Part shown: piece by piece, positions 1 to 8,806 of the stretch
Layout: every line of letters starts with the position of its first letter
How positions within the stretch are numbered: the first letter of the stretch is position 1
Assembly: GCA_029569475.1 (NCBI GenBank)
Contig: JAKQSZ010000056.1
Coordinates: 1 to 61,029, forward strand
DNA length: 61,029 bases
DNA from: Candidatus Eiseniibacteriota bacterium
GTDB taxonomy: Bacteria; Eisenbacteria; RBG-16-71-46; CAIMUX01
Reading direction: 5' to 3'
Program-made: the position numbers and the translations under genes
Notes under the pieces: model-generated
Told to the model about the DNA's origin: nothing
Database searches by the model: none
The model's input: the letters and a program-made list of their open reading frames with translations, nothing else

Positions 1-687
1 GCGGTGGCCCGCGCGCTGGCCGAGAAGGGCGCAGACATCATCCTGAGCGATCGTTCCGGGGATCCCTCGGGACCGGCGGTCACGGAGATCCGGGACCTGG
101 GCCGGAAGTGTTTCCACCATCGTTGCGACATCTCCGACCCCGCCGACATCCAACGCCTCGCCGAGACGGTCTCCAAGGAGCACGGCTGGCCGTCGATCCT
201 GGTGAACAATGCGGGCGTGACGCGGGACAATCTCTTCCTGCGGTTGGGCGAAGAGGACTGGGATCGTGTCCTGGACACGAACCTCAAGGGCGCCTTCTTC
301 TGCATCCGGCACCTCACGCGCGGCATGTTGAAGGAACGCTGGGGCCGGATCATCAACGTGACCTCGGTCGTCGGGCAGATGGGAAACAAGGGACAGTCGA
401 ATTACGCGGCCTCCAAGGCCGGGTTGATCGGGTTGACGTACTCGGTGGCGCGGGAACTGGCGGAACGGGGAATCACGGTCAATGCCGTGGCTCCCGGGTT
501 CATCGCCACCGAGATGACCGGCGTCCTGGGGGAGGAGGCGCAGCAGCAGTTGGAGAGCCAGATTCCCATGGGCCGGGTCGGGCAACCGGAGGAAGTGGCG
601 GGGATCATCTCGTTTCTGGCGACGCCGGAAGCGGGGTACATCACCGGCCAGGTCTTCCGGGTGGACGGCGGGATGCTGATGGGTTGA
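1..687 (+). CDS. fabG: 3-oxoacyl-ACP reductase FabG (5' end cut by window)
   Basis: NADPH-dependent short-chain dehydrogenase that reduces 3-oxoacyl-ACP in fatty-acid elongation in the cytoplasm. The frame is open from base 1, so the start and most of the N-terminal Rossmann glycine motif lie outside the window. Visible parts are the NNAG motif (about residues 68-71 of the fragment), the catalytic serine in NVTSVVG, the YAASK active-site motif, the NAVAPGFI segment after it, and the typical C-terminal VDGGMLMG ending. It precedes acpP and fabF, the classic fab order, which favours FabG over other SDR enzymes. The stop is TGA at 685-687. Confidence 0.93.
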   Translation, partial: AVARALAEKGADIILSDRSGDPSGPAVTEIRDLGRKCFHHRCDISDPADIQRLAETVSKEHGWPSILVNNAGVTRDNLFLRLGEEDWDRVLDTNLKGAFFCIRHLTRGMLKERWGRIINVTSVVGQMGNKGQSNYAASKAGLIGLTYSVARELAERGITVNAVAPGFIATEMTGVLGEEAQQQLESQIPMGRVGQPEEVAGIISFLATPEAGYITGQVFRVDGGMLMG

Positions 688-759
688 GGAGCGCGGGTCC
701 CGGCGCGGGTCATAGTCGGGCCGGCGCGGAGTCGCGGAGAGCCATCGAGGAGGGAGACC

Positions 760-1005
760 ATGGAGAACTACGAGCAGAAGATCAGGGACATCATCGTGGA
801 ACAGCTCGGGGTGGCGCCGGAGAAGGTCACGCCGGAGGCATCTTTCATCGATGATCTGGGGGCCGACTCGCTCGACACCGTCGAGCTGATCATGGCCTTG
901 GAAGAGGCCTTCGAGGTGGAGATTCCCGACGAGGACGCGGAGAAGATGGAGAAGGTCGGGGACGCCATCAACTACCTGAAGAGCAAGCTCGGCGCCGCCA
1001 GCTGA
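760..1005 (+). CDS. acpP: Acyl carrier protein
   Basis: Small acidic carrier (81 aa, the usual length) that holds growing acyl chains on 4'-phosphopantetheine. The attachment serine is Ser37 in the DSL motif ([10 protein letters not shown]), followed by the acidic recognition helix [16 protein letters not shown]. The ATG at 760 has a strong ribosome site (GAGGAGGGA, 747-755). It lies 72 bp after fabG and 58 bp before fabF, as expected for a fab operon. Confidence 0.97.
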   Translation: MENYEQKIRDIIVEQLGVAPEKVTPEASFIDDLGADSLDTVELIMALEEAFEVEIPDEDAEKMEKVGDAINYLKSKLGAAS

Positions 1006-1063
1006 CCGATCCAACGGTCGGCGCGGACACCGCGTTCTGATCAGGCAACGAGGAAAGGAAAAG

Positions 1064-2311
1064 ATGCCGGAACGTGTAGTCATCACAGGGATGGGCGCCA
1101 TCACGCCGCTCGGCTTGTCCACGCCCGCCTTTTGGGCGGCTCTTGTGGAAGGCCGGTCCGGCATCGGCCCCATCACCCGTTTCGCCACTGGCGACTTCGA
1201 CAGTCGGATCGGGGGAGAACTGAAGGGATTCGACCCGGGCGACTTCATGGATCGCAAGGAGGCCAAGCGCAACGATCCCTACACCCAGTACGCGATCGCG
1301 GCCGCCCGCGAGGCCATGGAACAGAGCGGGCTGGACATGTCCGAGAACAACGGCGAGAGGATCGGGTGCATCATCGGCTCGGGAATCGGCGGCTCCACGA
1401 CCTGGGAAGCGCAGCACACGGTTCTCATGGAAAAGGGACCGGCGCGTGTCTCGCCGTTCTTTGTGCCGATGATGATCGCGGACATGGCCTCGGGGCAGCT
1501 CTCCATGATCTACGGGGCGCGCGGGCCGAATTTCGCCACGGTCTCGGCCTGCGCCTCGGGGGCCCATGCCATCGGCGAATCGTTCGAATTGGTGCGCAGC
1601 GGTGAACTGGACGCGGCGATCGCCGGCGGAAGCGAGGCGCCGATCACCCCCCTGGCGGTCGCCGGGTTCTGCTCCATGAAGGCGCTCAGCACGCGCAATG
1701 ACGAGCCGGCCAAGGCGAGCCGTCCTTTCGAGAAGGATCGTGACGGCTTCGTCATCGGCGAGGGCTCGGCGGTGCTCATCCTGGAGTCGGAGACGCATGC
1801 CCGGCGGCGGGGAGCCCCCATCCTCGCCGAGCTGGCGGGCTACGGCGCGAGCTCGGATGCCTACCACATCACCGCGCCTCCACCCGGGGGCGAGGGGGCG
1901 GTCCGCTCCATGCGTGCCGCGCTGCGTTCCGCCGGGGCGCGCCCGGAGGACGTCGACTACATCAACGCCCACGGCACCTCGACGCCCCTCAACGACAAGT
2001 ACGAGACCATGGCCATCCACACGGTCTTCGGGGCTCATGCCCGGCAGTTGGTGATCAGCTCGACGAAGTCCATGACGGGTCACCTCCTGGGCGCGGCCGG
2101 CGCCATCGAGCTGGTGGCGTCGATCCTGGCGGTCAAGAACGGTCTGATCCCGCCGACAATCAACTATGACACGCCGGATCCGGAGTGCGACCTCGACTAC
2201 GCGCCCAACCAGGCGCGCCATCGACAGATCCGTCTGGCCTTGAGCAACTCGTTCGGGTTCGGCGGGCACAACGTCACACTGGCGGTGCGCGGGTACGGGG
2301 AAGCTGGCTAG
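1064..2311 (+). CDS. fabF: 3-oxoacyl-ACP synthase II FabF
   Basis: Condensing enzyme (KAS II, 415 aa) that elongates acyl-ACP with malonyl-ACP. The catalytic triad is visible: Cys163 in SACASGAHAI, His303 in NAHGTSTPLND and His340 in KSMTGHLLGAAGAIE. The N-terminus (RVVITGMGAITPLG) is typical. The start ATG has AGGAAAGG just upstream. It sits directly after acpP and ends with TAG. A FabB/KAS I identity is less likely because FabF is the usual neighbour of acpP. Confidence 0.96.
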   Translation: MPERVVITGMGAITPLGLSTPAFWAALVEGRSGIGPITRFATGDFDSRIGGELKGFDPGDFMDRKEAKRNDPYTQYAIAAAREAMEQSGLDMSENNGERIGCIIGSGIGGSTTWEAQHTVLMEKGPARVSPFFVPMMIADMASGQLSMIYGARGPNFATVSACASGAHAIGESFELVRSGELDAAIAGGSEAPITPLAVAGFCSMKALSTRNDEPAKASRPFEKDRDGFVIGEGSAVLILESETHARRRGAPILAELAGYGASSDAYHITAPPPGGEGAVRSMRAALRSAGARPEDVDYINAHGTSTPLNDKYETMAIHTVFGAHARQLVISSTKSMTGHLLGAAGAIELVASILAVKNGLIPPTINYDTPDPECDLDYAPNQARHRQIRLALSNSFGFGGHNVTLAVRGYGEAG

Positions 2312-2670
2312 CGCGTACGGCTCACGACCGCCTGCCGCGTGCGATCGGCCGAGCCGGGCGGCGCCCTGACGGCTTCACCTCGCAACGCCGGTACGGCCGC
2401 GAGGCAGAAGCGATGGGCGACGCGCCGACGGCCCGGCGTGTCGCGGACGAAGGCGCGGGCGACCCGCCCCCTGGGAGCGGGCCGGCCTCCCGGCAAGGGG
2501 TTGCGAGCATGCGGGCGTTCGGTCTGGAAAAGCGTGCGATCCTGAAGGGATGGGAACCTCCCGTCCCGCGAGCGAACTCGTGAGCGCGGCCTCGGGCTCG
2601 ACGGCCTCCGGCTCCTCGGCGAGCGGCTCGGCGATCGCGTCCTGTTGGACATAGGCGACCGGGAAGGTCG
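2312..2670. other. Gene-free stretch between fabF and rnc
   Basis: No reading frame here has protein-like composition; open frames on both strands are arginine-rich and look like shadows. The only clear structure is a hairpin at 2547-2567, listed separately. I see no convincing promoter for rnc. Confidence 0.6.
2547..2567. other. GC-rich hairpin upstream of rnc
   Basis: A 9-bp stem with one T-G wobble (GGGATGGGA pairing with TCCCGTCCC) closes a 3-base loop (ACC). No T-run follows, so it is not a standard intrinsic terminator. It lies 104 bp before the rnc start. RNase III often cleaves hairpins in its own mRNA leader, so an autoregulatory role is possible but unproven. Confidence 0.4.
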
Positions 2671-3648
2671 ATGGTCTGGTTCTGGCATCGATGGCGAAAG
2701 CGGCGGGGAGGGAGTGGTGTTTTCTCTCCTCCGATCCAGCGTGTCCTGGATGACTTCCAGGGGCGCCTCGGAATACGTTTCCACGACCAGACGCTGCTCC
2801 GCCAGGCTCTTACGCACCGCTCCTACCTGGGCAGCAACGGCCACGACCCTCGGTTGAGCAACGAACGGATCGAGTTCCTCGGCGATGCCGTCCTCGAACT
2901 GGCGGTCATCGAGTACCTGTTCCAGCGCTATCCGGAAGACCGCGAGGGTTCGTTGACCAAGAAGAAGGGGCTGCTGGTTTCCCGCGAAGTGCTGGCCCAC
3001 TGCGCCGAGTGGATGGAGTTGGGCGATTTTGTCCTTCTGAGTGAGGCCGAACGGGAATCGGGCGGCGGCGGCCGCGCCTCCATCCTGGCCGACACCTTCG
3101 AGGCGGTGATCGGCGCGATTCATCTCGATCTGGGGCTGGACGAGGCGCGCCGGTTCGTGCACGAGCGGTTGCTCGCCCATGCCGAGTCCCTTCTCGAGGA
3201 TCAGGCGCTGTCGAATTACAAGAGCCTGCTCCAGGAGCAAGTACAGGCGCGCTTCAAGACTCATCCGCGCTACCGGGTGGTGACCGAGAGCGGACCGGAC
3301 CATCTGAAGCTCTTCACGGTCGAGGTGTCGGTCCGGGGAACGCTGCTGGGCCGGGGGCAGGGTCACAACAAGAAGGAAGCGGAGCAGAAGGCTGCCCGGG
3401 ATGGTCTCAATCACATCCTGCCAGGCCAGACCATCGGGAATGTCGCCGTTGCCGACACCCGTGCAGGCCGGGCCGCTCCGGGGCCGGGCCGGAGTCCGGA
3501 TGGCTCCGGCGAGCCGGCATCTGATGCGGGTGGACCTTGCTCGAACGGCCCCGGCGTGGGTCGCTCCGCCGGGGTTGGTCTTCCCGCCGGTACTCGGGCA
3601 GAACTGCCGCCGTCGGGCGACTCGACCGAAGCGCCGACGGATAGCTGA
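2671..3648 (+). CDS. rnc: Ribonuclease III
   Basis: Double-strand-specific endoribonuclease for rRNA and mRNA processing. The RNase III domain covers about residues 25-175 with the signature NERIEFLGDAVLE (metal residues Glu65 and Asp72) and ADTFEAVIGAI (Asp141, Glu144). The dsRNA-binding domain covers about 182-252 and includes GHNKKEAEQKAAR. The protein is 325 aa, about 70-90 longer than usual, because of a glycine/proline/serine-rich tail after residue 253 with no recognisable fold. The acpP-fabF-rnc order is common in bacteria. The start is uncertain, since the first 20 residues are basic and poorly conserved. Confidence 0.94.
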   Translation: MVWFWHRWRKRRGGSGVFSPPIQRVLDDFQGRLGIRFHDQTLLRQALTHRSYLGSNGHDPRLSNERIEFLGDAVLELAVIEYLFQRYPEDREGSLTKKKGLLVSREVLAHCAEWMELGDFVLLSEAERESGGGGRASILADTFEAVIGAIHLDLGLDEARRFVHERLLAHAESLLEDQALSNYKSLLQEQVQARFKTHPRYRVVTESGPDHLKLFTVEVSVRGTLLGRGQGHNKKEAEQKAARDGLNHILPGQTIGNVAVADTRAGRAAPGPGRSPDGSGEPASDAGGPCSNGPGVGRSAGVGLPAGTRAELPPSGDSTEAPTDS

Positions 3649-3731
3649 TCTGGCCGAGATCGGCATCGACCGCGAAACCCTCGCCGACCGGGCGGATTCT
3701 TCCACATCACATCACTGACGAGCCATCCGAC

Positions 3732-3845
3732 ACGGCCGAACCATCGAACACGGCCGAATCATCGAACACGGCCGAGTTGTCGAACACGGCCGTGCTATCG
3801 AACACAGCCGAGCCACCGAACAGAGCCGAGCTATCGAATACGGCC
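3732..3845. repeat. 18-bp tandem repeat, six units plus a part
   Basis: Six 18-bp units start at 3732, 3750, 3768, 3786, 3804 and 3822 (type ACGGCCGAACCATCGAAC), with a partial seventh to 3845 and a decayed unit before 3732. Each unit holds two palindromes, CGGCCG and TCGA. The array lies between the 3' ends of rnc and the PorV-like gene, which converge. No gene is evident within it. Confidence 0.85.
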
Positions 3846-3865
3846 GCGGCGCGTATGCCCGCCGG

Positions 3866-5305
3866 CTACCACCTGACCGCGGCGCCGAGGATAAGCCGGC
3901 TCTCTTCGACCTCCTCCTCGATGATCGACCCTCCTCCGCTCCGATCCGTGCGCGTGTAGCCTCCGTCGAGGTACGCGACATCGATCGTCAGCGAACGGTC
4001 GACGAGGACTCCGGCGCCCACCGTCCAGTAATGGCGATCCGTCTCGATCCGGGCCTCCTCGTACTCGCCGTAGAAGAGGTTGGTCACGATCGGCTTGTAG
4101 GCCAGGGGTTGGCGGATGAAGCCGGCCCGGACGCGCACCGGGGCCGCGGAGAAGGCATACTCGGCGCCGACGCGAAGGTCGGTGGTAGGGCGGTAGGCGA
4201 AGTCGCGATTGTCCATGCGCAGCGGTCCGTCGTAGTCAACTTCCTGCCAATCGCTGTAGGTGGCGTCGACGCTAAGAAGCAGTCCGGCAAACCTGCCGGA
4301 GGGGGCGTAAGAGACGCCTCCGGAGAACCGCAGCGGGAGGTCGATCTCCTCCGTAACGGTTTCGTAGTATGGCTCCTCGTCGTAGAACGACGACGTGTCG
4401 GTTCCGGCGACCCTCTGCCAGCGGATCAACTGGCTGGATTCGAGCTCGAGATCGTACTGCTCCGGCAGGTGCAGGGCCAACCCCAGGCGCAAGCCTTGGC
4501 GGCCGCGGACGAGCAGACCAAGGGTGCCGCTGACGGCGGATGCGTCGAAGGACGTGCTCACCGTCGAGGTCTCCCAGTTCTCGCCATGTTCATCCAGGTA
4601 ATTCAGGCTCCAGTCTCTCTGCCAGTCCCCCGAGAGCAAACGGGCGGTGAAGCCCAGCGCGAGATTCTCGCTGACCTCCAACGCCAGCCCCGCCTGGTAT
4701 GCGCCGACGCTGCCGTCGTCCAGAAGCTCCTCCGTCTCCTCTTCCACGGCGTTGAATCCCGAGCGGAAGTACTCGTTGTCCAGCGGCGCGACTCTTTCGT
4801 AGGAGAGCCCCATCACCAGGCTGCCGCGATAGGTAGGGAATGGATAGACGAAACCCAGCGACTGGATGTGCGAACGGCTGAGAGGGCTTTCGCTGCCCTC
4901 GCCCAGGTACGCCACCAGGTTCTTGTTCGAACGCTTCTGCAGTCCGGCAGTGACCTCGATCCTCCTGACCTGGGCCAGGCCGGCGGGGTTGTACAGCAGG
5001 GCGAAGGCGTCATCACTGACCGCGGTGTAGGCACCGCCCATGCCGAGGGGACGCGCCCCGGTGCCGAGACGCTGCACCAGCGGAATATCCAGCGGCAGCT
5101 CCGCCAGGACCGGACAGGCCACACCGGCAAGGAGCCCGAACAGGCACAGCAGGAATACCCCGGGATGGCCGGCGCGACCCCCGGGGAGAAACGGCGGCCG
5201 TCGTTCCCCAGAGGGTAGCGACCGCGGTGACCGAAAGACGGCAGCAGAGCGATGGACAGCGCCGCCTGGCCGCGAAGTCGGAACCGACTGGTTCGGGAGG
5301 CTCAT
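3866..5305 (-). CDS. PorV/PorQ-like outer-membrane beta-barrel protein
   Basis: Predicted 479-aa outer-membrane barrel of the FadL-like PorV/PorQ type. A hydrophobic signal segment (about residues 50-68, ending PVLA before ELPLDIP) is followed by the family hallmark RPLGMGGAYTAVSDDAFAL and then LYNPAGLA (residues 86-111). After that come alternating amphipathic strands and a C-terminal aromatic residue (GAAVRW), as barrels require. The ATG has a good ribosome site (AAGGAAGAAG), although this leaves about 48 residues before the signal core. In Bacteroidota, PorV shuttles type IX cargo and PorQ belongs to the attachment complex. The sprA gene at 19938 makes such a role plausible here, but other FCB PorV-like proteins are of unknown function. 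Confidence 0.75.
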   Translation of the reverse strand: MSLPNQSVPTSRPGGAVHRSAAVFRSPRSLPSGERRPPFLPGGRAGHPGVFLLCLFGLLAGVACPVLAELPLDIPLVQRLGTGARPLGMGGAYTAVSDDAFALLYNPAGLAQVRRIEVTAGLQKRSNKNLVAYLGEGSESPLSRSHIQSLGFVYPFPTYRGSLVMGLSYERVAPLDNEYFRSGFNAVEEETEELLDDGSVGAYQAGLALEVSENLALGFTARLLSGDWQRDWSLNYLDEHGENWETSTVSTSFDASAVSGTLGLLVRGRQGLRLGLALHLPEQYDLELESSQLIRWQRVAGTDTSSFYDEEPYYETVTEEIDLPLRFSGGVSYAPSGRFAGLLLSVDATYSDWQEVDYDGPLRMDNRDFAYRPTTDLRVGAEYAFSAAPVRVRAGFIRQPLAYKPIVTNLFYGEYEEARIETDRHYWTVGAGVLVDRSLTIDVAYLDGGYTRTDRSGGGSIIEEEVEESRLILGAAVRW

Positions 5306-5484
5306 GAGCTTCTTCCTTTCCCGGATGGGCGCCGGCCATGCCGAAGCCCGTTCGTTGGGCGAATGCCGGCTACAGATCCTTCGGCCGGTCCCCGTTCGAG
5401 TCGACCGGGCCGAATGCGGCCGGCGGCCACCACTCCGCCTCGTCGTCCTCCCTCATGGCCGCCGGCCATGAGTCCGCGCGCAGG

Positions 5485-6057
5485 CTAACGGCCCCAGGCA
5501 CGCCGGTCGCGTTCCGGCTCCTGTTTCTTGTCCTTGTCCTTGTCCTTGTTCTGATCGCTCTTGCCGCCGTCCTCGTCCTTCTTGCCGCTATTGTTCTGCC
5601 CGGACGGCACCGCGCCTCCGCTTCCGGAGGCCCCGCCATTGCTGCTTCCGCCAGGGATGATCACGGCGCCGTGGGGAACGCTGGGAGGCTGGTACGGGGT
5701 TGATCCGCCCCGACCCCAGGCGGAGCGGCCGTCGGAGTTGTCCTGCTCGCCATCATTGGCAGGCGGATGATGATCGCCGGAGCCGGTGTCGTAGCCGTAG
5801 TGGCCGGAGTGCCACCAGGGGTGGGCGTAATAGGCTCCCCAGCTCGCCGGATGCTGGCGATAGAATTGCGTATAGTAGGGGTCGACCCAGTGGTAGTAGT
5901 CGGCGTCCGCGTGGCAGTCGGCACAGGACCGGTCCATGGAACCGGCGCCGGCCGTCGTCATGTCCGTCTCAGGGTGGCGGATCATCGTGTAGCAGCCGAG
6001 CCCGGCGATTGCGCCGGCGCAGATGGCCAGGGACAAGAGCTTTGCGAGGTGCTTCAT
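5485..6057 (-). CDS. Lipoprotein with a single CXXCH haem motif
   Basis: A 190-aa predicted lipoprotein. The N-terminus (MKHLAKLLSLAICAGAIAGLGC) ends in a lipobox with Cys22 as the acylation site. The sequence C45-A-D-C48-H49 (SCADCHAD) fits covalent c-type haem attachment, and several His and Met residues nearby could be the distal ligand. Then follow a Tyr/His/Trp-rich stretch, a Gly/Ser/Pro-rich linker and a charged tail of Lys/Asp repeats (KDKDKDKK). No known family recognised beyond the haem motif. The ATG has a ribosome site (GGGAGAAGG) and a TTGCTC-N17-TAGACT promoter-like pair just upstream. A metal-binding rather than haem role cannot be excluded. Confidence 0.75.
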   Translation of the reverse strand: MKHLAKLLSLAICAGAIAGLGCYTMIRHPETDMTTAGAGSMDRSCADCHADADYYHWVDPYYTQFYRQHPASWGAYYAHPWWHSGHYGYDTGSGDHHPPANDGEQDNSDGRSAWGRGGSTPYQPPSVPHGAVIIPGGSSNGGASGSGGAVPSGQNNSGKKDEDGGKSDQNKDKDKDKKQEPERDRRAWGR

Positions 6058-8041
6058 GGTCCTTCTCCCGCGACGGTTTCGTCGCTTGTGCCAGTCTAGG
6101 CTGGACACTGCCCTCGAGCAAGCGCCGCCGGCCCGGCTTCGGCCGGCAGAATCCCCTCCCGGCACGTCCCGCCCCCGGCGCCGTTGCGCGCATACGCGGG
6201 CGAGGCTTCTCATCCTGTTCTCGTGCCTCTTCTTTCTATCACCACACATAGTAAAGCTCGTGCCAATGTTGGTTCCAGGAGCCGCGCTGGCAAGCGGCTG
6301 TCCAGCCGGGCGAGTGCATGCCGCACCAGCACTTCTCGCCGCGCGACACTCCGCGACCACCCAGCCAGTCGTGGCGTTGGCTCCCGGCGACGCCGAAGGA
6401 GGGGCCACGGCGTCCGACGAGCAGCGTGCGGGGCCGGCCGAGGCTCTCGAGCTCTTTCTTGAGGGGAGCTTCGATCTGGAGTCGGGCAATCCGGGCCGCG
6501 CCATTCCGAATCTGCGGGCGGCCGCCCGGCTGGACTCAACGGCCGCCGACCTGTTGCTCGTCCTGGCCCGGGCCTACGACATGGCCGGTATGGCGGACTC
6601 CTGCGCGATCCGGGCCGCCGCCGCTCACCGGCACTCCGAGCGCAACGCGCCGGCCGCCATGCTTTGCTCGGCATGCTGGGTCAAGGCGGGCCGGATGGAC
6701 CGGGCGCTGGCGTGGGCGAAGACAGCGACCGCCGATGATCCGAAGGATCCTGAGGCGCTGGGGCTCCTTCTTCGTGCGCTGGGGGCGGAGGGTCGCAATG
6801 CGGAGGCGCTCGAGATCCTCAGCGGTCCCCTTGACCCCGCGGTCCAGACCGATGCGATACGGATGCACCGAGCCTTGCTCCTGGGCCAGGCCGGCCGGGA
6901 CAGCGCGGCCGTGGCTGAACTGGCCGTGGTTCTGGCCAGGGATCCCGGCCATCCGCACGCCGAGGCCTGGCTCAGCCGGATCCTGGCCGAGATGGCGGAT
7001 CGGAGCGCCGTCATTCCGCTCCTCGACTCGCTGTTGACCCGGCGCCCGGATCTGCGATTCGTACGTGAGGCGCTCATCCGGGCCCTGGCGGAGACATCCG
7101 ATCTGGAGGGCGCGGCGAAGCACCTTCGATACCTGTCCGACGCCGATCCCGCCGATCCGATGGTCCAATTGAGGTTGGGCGTTCTCCTGTTCATGAGCGG
7201 CGCCAAGACCGAAGCCGAGAGGCATCTTCGTAACGCGGTGGCAATCCAGCCCCGGGAGGCCGAGCCCTATCGCTGGTTGTGGCGCATCGCGTACCAGGAT
7301 GGCCGGGCCGGGGATGCCCTGGAATTCGTGACAAAGCTGCTGACGCTCGCCCCAGGCGATCGTGACGGACGTTTCTGGCATGCCCTGACCATGCAGATGG
7401 CCGGCCGCCTGGACGATGCCCGGATGCTGGCCGAGTCCCTGGCCACGGAACACCCCGAGGATGTCCAGGCCTCGCTGCTGGCGGCAGGGATCTCCTCGGA
7501 ACTCGGGGACACCGAGGCGGCCCTGCAGCGGATCCGCGCCCTGCTGGAGCGCCGGCCACAGGATCGGGAGGCCCGCCTCCAGCTTGCCCAGACGTTTCTC
7601 CAGGCGGGGATGGTCGATTCCAGCCTGGCCGTCCAGGACGGTCTGCTCGCCGACTACCCTGACGACCCCCGTGTTCTCAACGATGCGGGCTACACCTGTC
7701 TGGAGCACGGCCTGCGTCCGACACAGGCCCTGGAGTGGGTTCGGCGGGCGGCGGAGCTGGAGCCCAACAATCCGGCGTATCTCGACAGCTACGGCTGGGG
7801 TCTTTTCCTCAATGGCGACGCCGCCCGCGGCATCGAATATCTCGAGCGGGCTGTGGAACTGGACCCGCGGCAAGTGGTCATCCTCGAGCATCTGGGGCGC
7901 GCGCTCGAGTCCACCGGTCGCGGGGCCGAGGCGGAGGCGGTGTTCCGAAGGGCTCTCGAGCTCGCCCCCGGAAACCGGGAACTCGAGGATCTGATCCGCT
8001 CGGTCCGCCGGGAGGGTCCCGATCGGGATCCCGTCCGCTGA
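6056..8041 (+). CDS. Exported TPR-repeat protein
   Basis: A 661-aa protein made mostly of tetratricopeptide-type helical repeats from about residue 110 to 650. Good units include a late one with LNDAGYTCLEHG, NPAYLDSYGWGLFLNGD and VVILEHLGRALESTGR. A hydrophobic stretch (LLILFSCLFFL, about residues 50-62) suggests a signal peptide or anchor. The start is uncertain. ATG 6056 has GAGG 7 bases upstream but overlaps the divergent lipoprotein start; ATG 6023, TTG 6086, GTG 6260 and ATG 6266 are in frame. TPR proteins act as scaffolds and the partner here is unknown. The ECF sigma cassette follows 111 bp later. Confidence 0.8.
   Translation: MVLLPRRFRRLCQSRLDTALEQAPPARLRPAESPPGTSRPRRRCAHTRARLLILFSCLFFLSPHIVKLVPMLVPGAALASGCPAGRVHAAPALLAARHSATTQPVVALAPGDAEGGATASDEQRAGPAEALELFLEGSFDLESGNPGRAIPNLRAAARLDSTAADLLLVLARAYDMAGMADSCAIRAAAAHRHSERNAPAAMLCSACWVKAGRMDRALAWAKTATADDPKDPEALGLLLRALGAEGRNAEALEILSGPLDPAVQTDAIRMHRALLLGQAGRDSAAVAELAVVLARDPGHPHAEAWLSRILAEMADRSAVIPLLDSLLTRRPDLRFVREALIRALAETSDLEGAAKHLRYLSDADPADPMVQLRLGVLLFMSGAKTEAERHLRNAVAIQPREAEPYRWLWRIAYQDGRAGDALEFVTKLLTLAPGDRDGRFWHALTMQMAGRLDDARMLAESLATEHPEDVQASLLAAGISSELGDTEAALQRIRALLERRPQDREARLQLAQTFLQAGMVDSSLAVQDGLLADYPDDPRVLNDAGYTCLEHGLRPTQALEWVRRAAELEPNNPAYLDSYGWGLFLNGDAARGIEYLERAVELDPRQVVILEHLGRALESTGRGAEAEAVFRRALELAPGNRELEDLIRSVRREGPDRDPVR
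6093..6121 (-). promoter_or_regulatory. Candidate promoter of the haem-motif lipoprotein
   Basis: On the minus strand TTGCTC (6121-6116) is followed after 17 bp by TAGACT (6098-6093). Transcription would start near 6086 and give a leader of about 29 nt that holds the ribosome site. The same pair recurs before rpsO and before the phosphoglycosyl transferase gene. Confidence 0.5.
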
Positions 8042-8152
8042 TCCCGATAACGGGCGTGCGGGCGAGGGCTGGTCAAGGGAGGGCCGGGACGGGGCAGGTG
8101 TGATCCTGTCGCAGCCTTATGAGCAGGGAACTCGCGCCAACCGGCCGGGGTT

Positions 8153-8806
8153 ATGGTGACTAAGATGGAAGAAGGAATCAAATTGGCAGACGAGCGCAAA
8201 GCCACTCCGATCCTCTCGGGTCTGCCGGACGAACTGCTCATGGAGCACGTCGTCCGCGGCAACGAGGCGGCCTTCGCGACGTTGGTGGATCGCTACAAGA
8301 GCCGGATGATCAACCTCATCTGCCGGTTCATCAACGACCGCGACCGGGCCCAGGAGATCGCCCAGGAGGTCTTCCTCCGCGTTTTCATTCACCGGGAGCG
8401 GTACCGCCCGAGCGGAAAGTTCAGCACCTGGATCTACACCATCGCGGTGAATCTCACCAAGAACGAGATCCGCCGGCGGGTGAGAGCGAAGGGAATCGTG
8501 AGCCTCGACAACCTCATTGAGACGGCCGGCGATTCCTCCCGGTTCATGGCTGATCCGGGGCCGCGTCCGGATCGTCGCCTTCGCCAGCGTGAGATCCAGG
8601 AGTGGGTCGAACGCGCCATGGTGGAGCTGCCGGAAAAGTATCGGGAAGTGATCATCCTCCGCGATGTCCAGGGCCTCGCGTACGAGGAGATCGAACAGGT
8701 TCTTGGCATTCCTGGCGGGACTGTCCGCTCCAGGATCAACCGGGCCAGGGCCAGCCTGCAAGAAAGGCTGGGGGCTCTGGCGGAAGGCGGGATCGATGCT
8801 CTGTAA
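8153..8806 (+). CDS. RNA polymerase ECF sigma factor (sigma-70 family)
   Basis: A 217-aa alternative sigma factor of the RpoE/ECF type. Region 2 spans about residues 37-100 (LVDRYKSRMINLICRFI, RAQEIAQEVFLRVF, FSTWIYTIAVNLTKNE). Region 4 spans about 158-210 (LPEKYREVIILRDVQGLAYEEI, then GTVRSRINRARASLQERL). An ATG at 8165 is an alternative start. The stop overlaps the anti-sigma gene by 11 bp, so the two are translationally coupled and the anti-sigma factor is very likely its regulator. GGAACT at 8127-8132 resembles an ECF -35 element, but no good -10 follows. Confidence 0.94.
   Translation: MVTKMEEGIKLADERKATPILSGLPDELLMEHVVRGNEAAFATLVDRYKSRMINLICRFINDRDRAQEIAQEVFLRVFIHRERYRPSGKFSTWIYTIAVNLTKNEIRRRVRAKGIVSLDNLIETAGDSSRFMADPGPRPDRRLRQREIQEWVERAMVELPEKYREVIILRDVQGLAYEEIEQVLGIPGGTVRSRINRARASLQERLGALAEGGIDAL

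Noticed and set aside
8127..8154. Autoregulatory ECF promoter (GGAACT) before the sigma gene
   Set aside because: The -35 looks right, but the expected -10 position reads GGTTAT and overlaps the start codon, so support is too weak.
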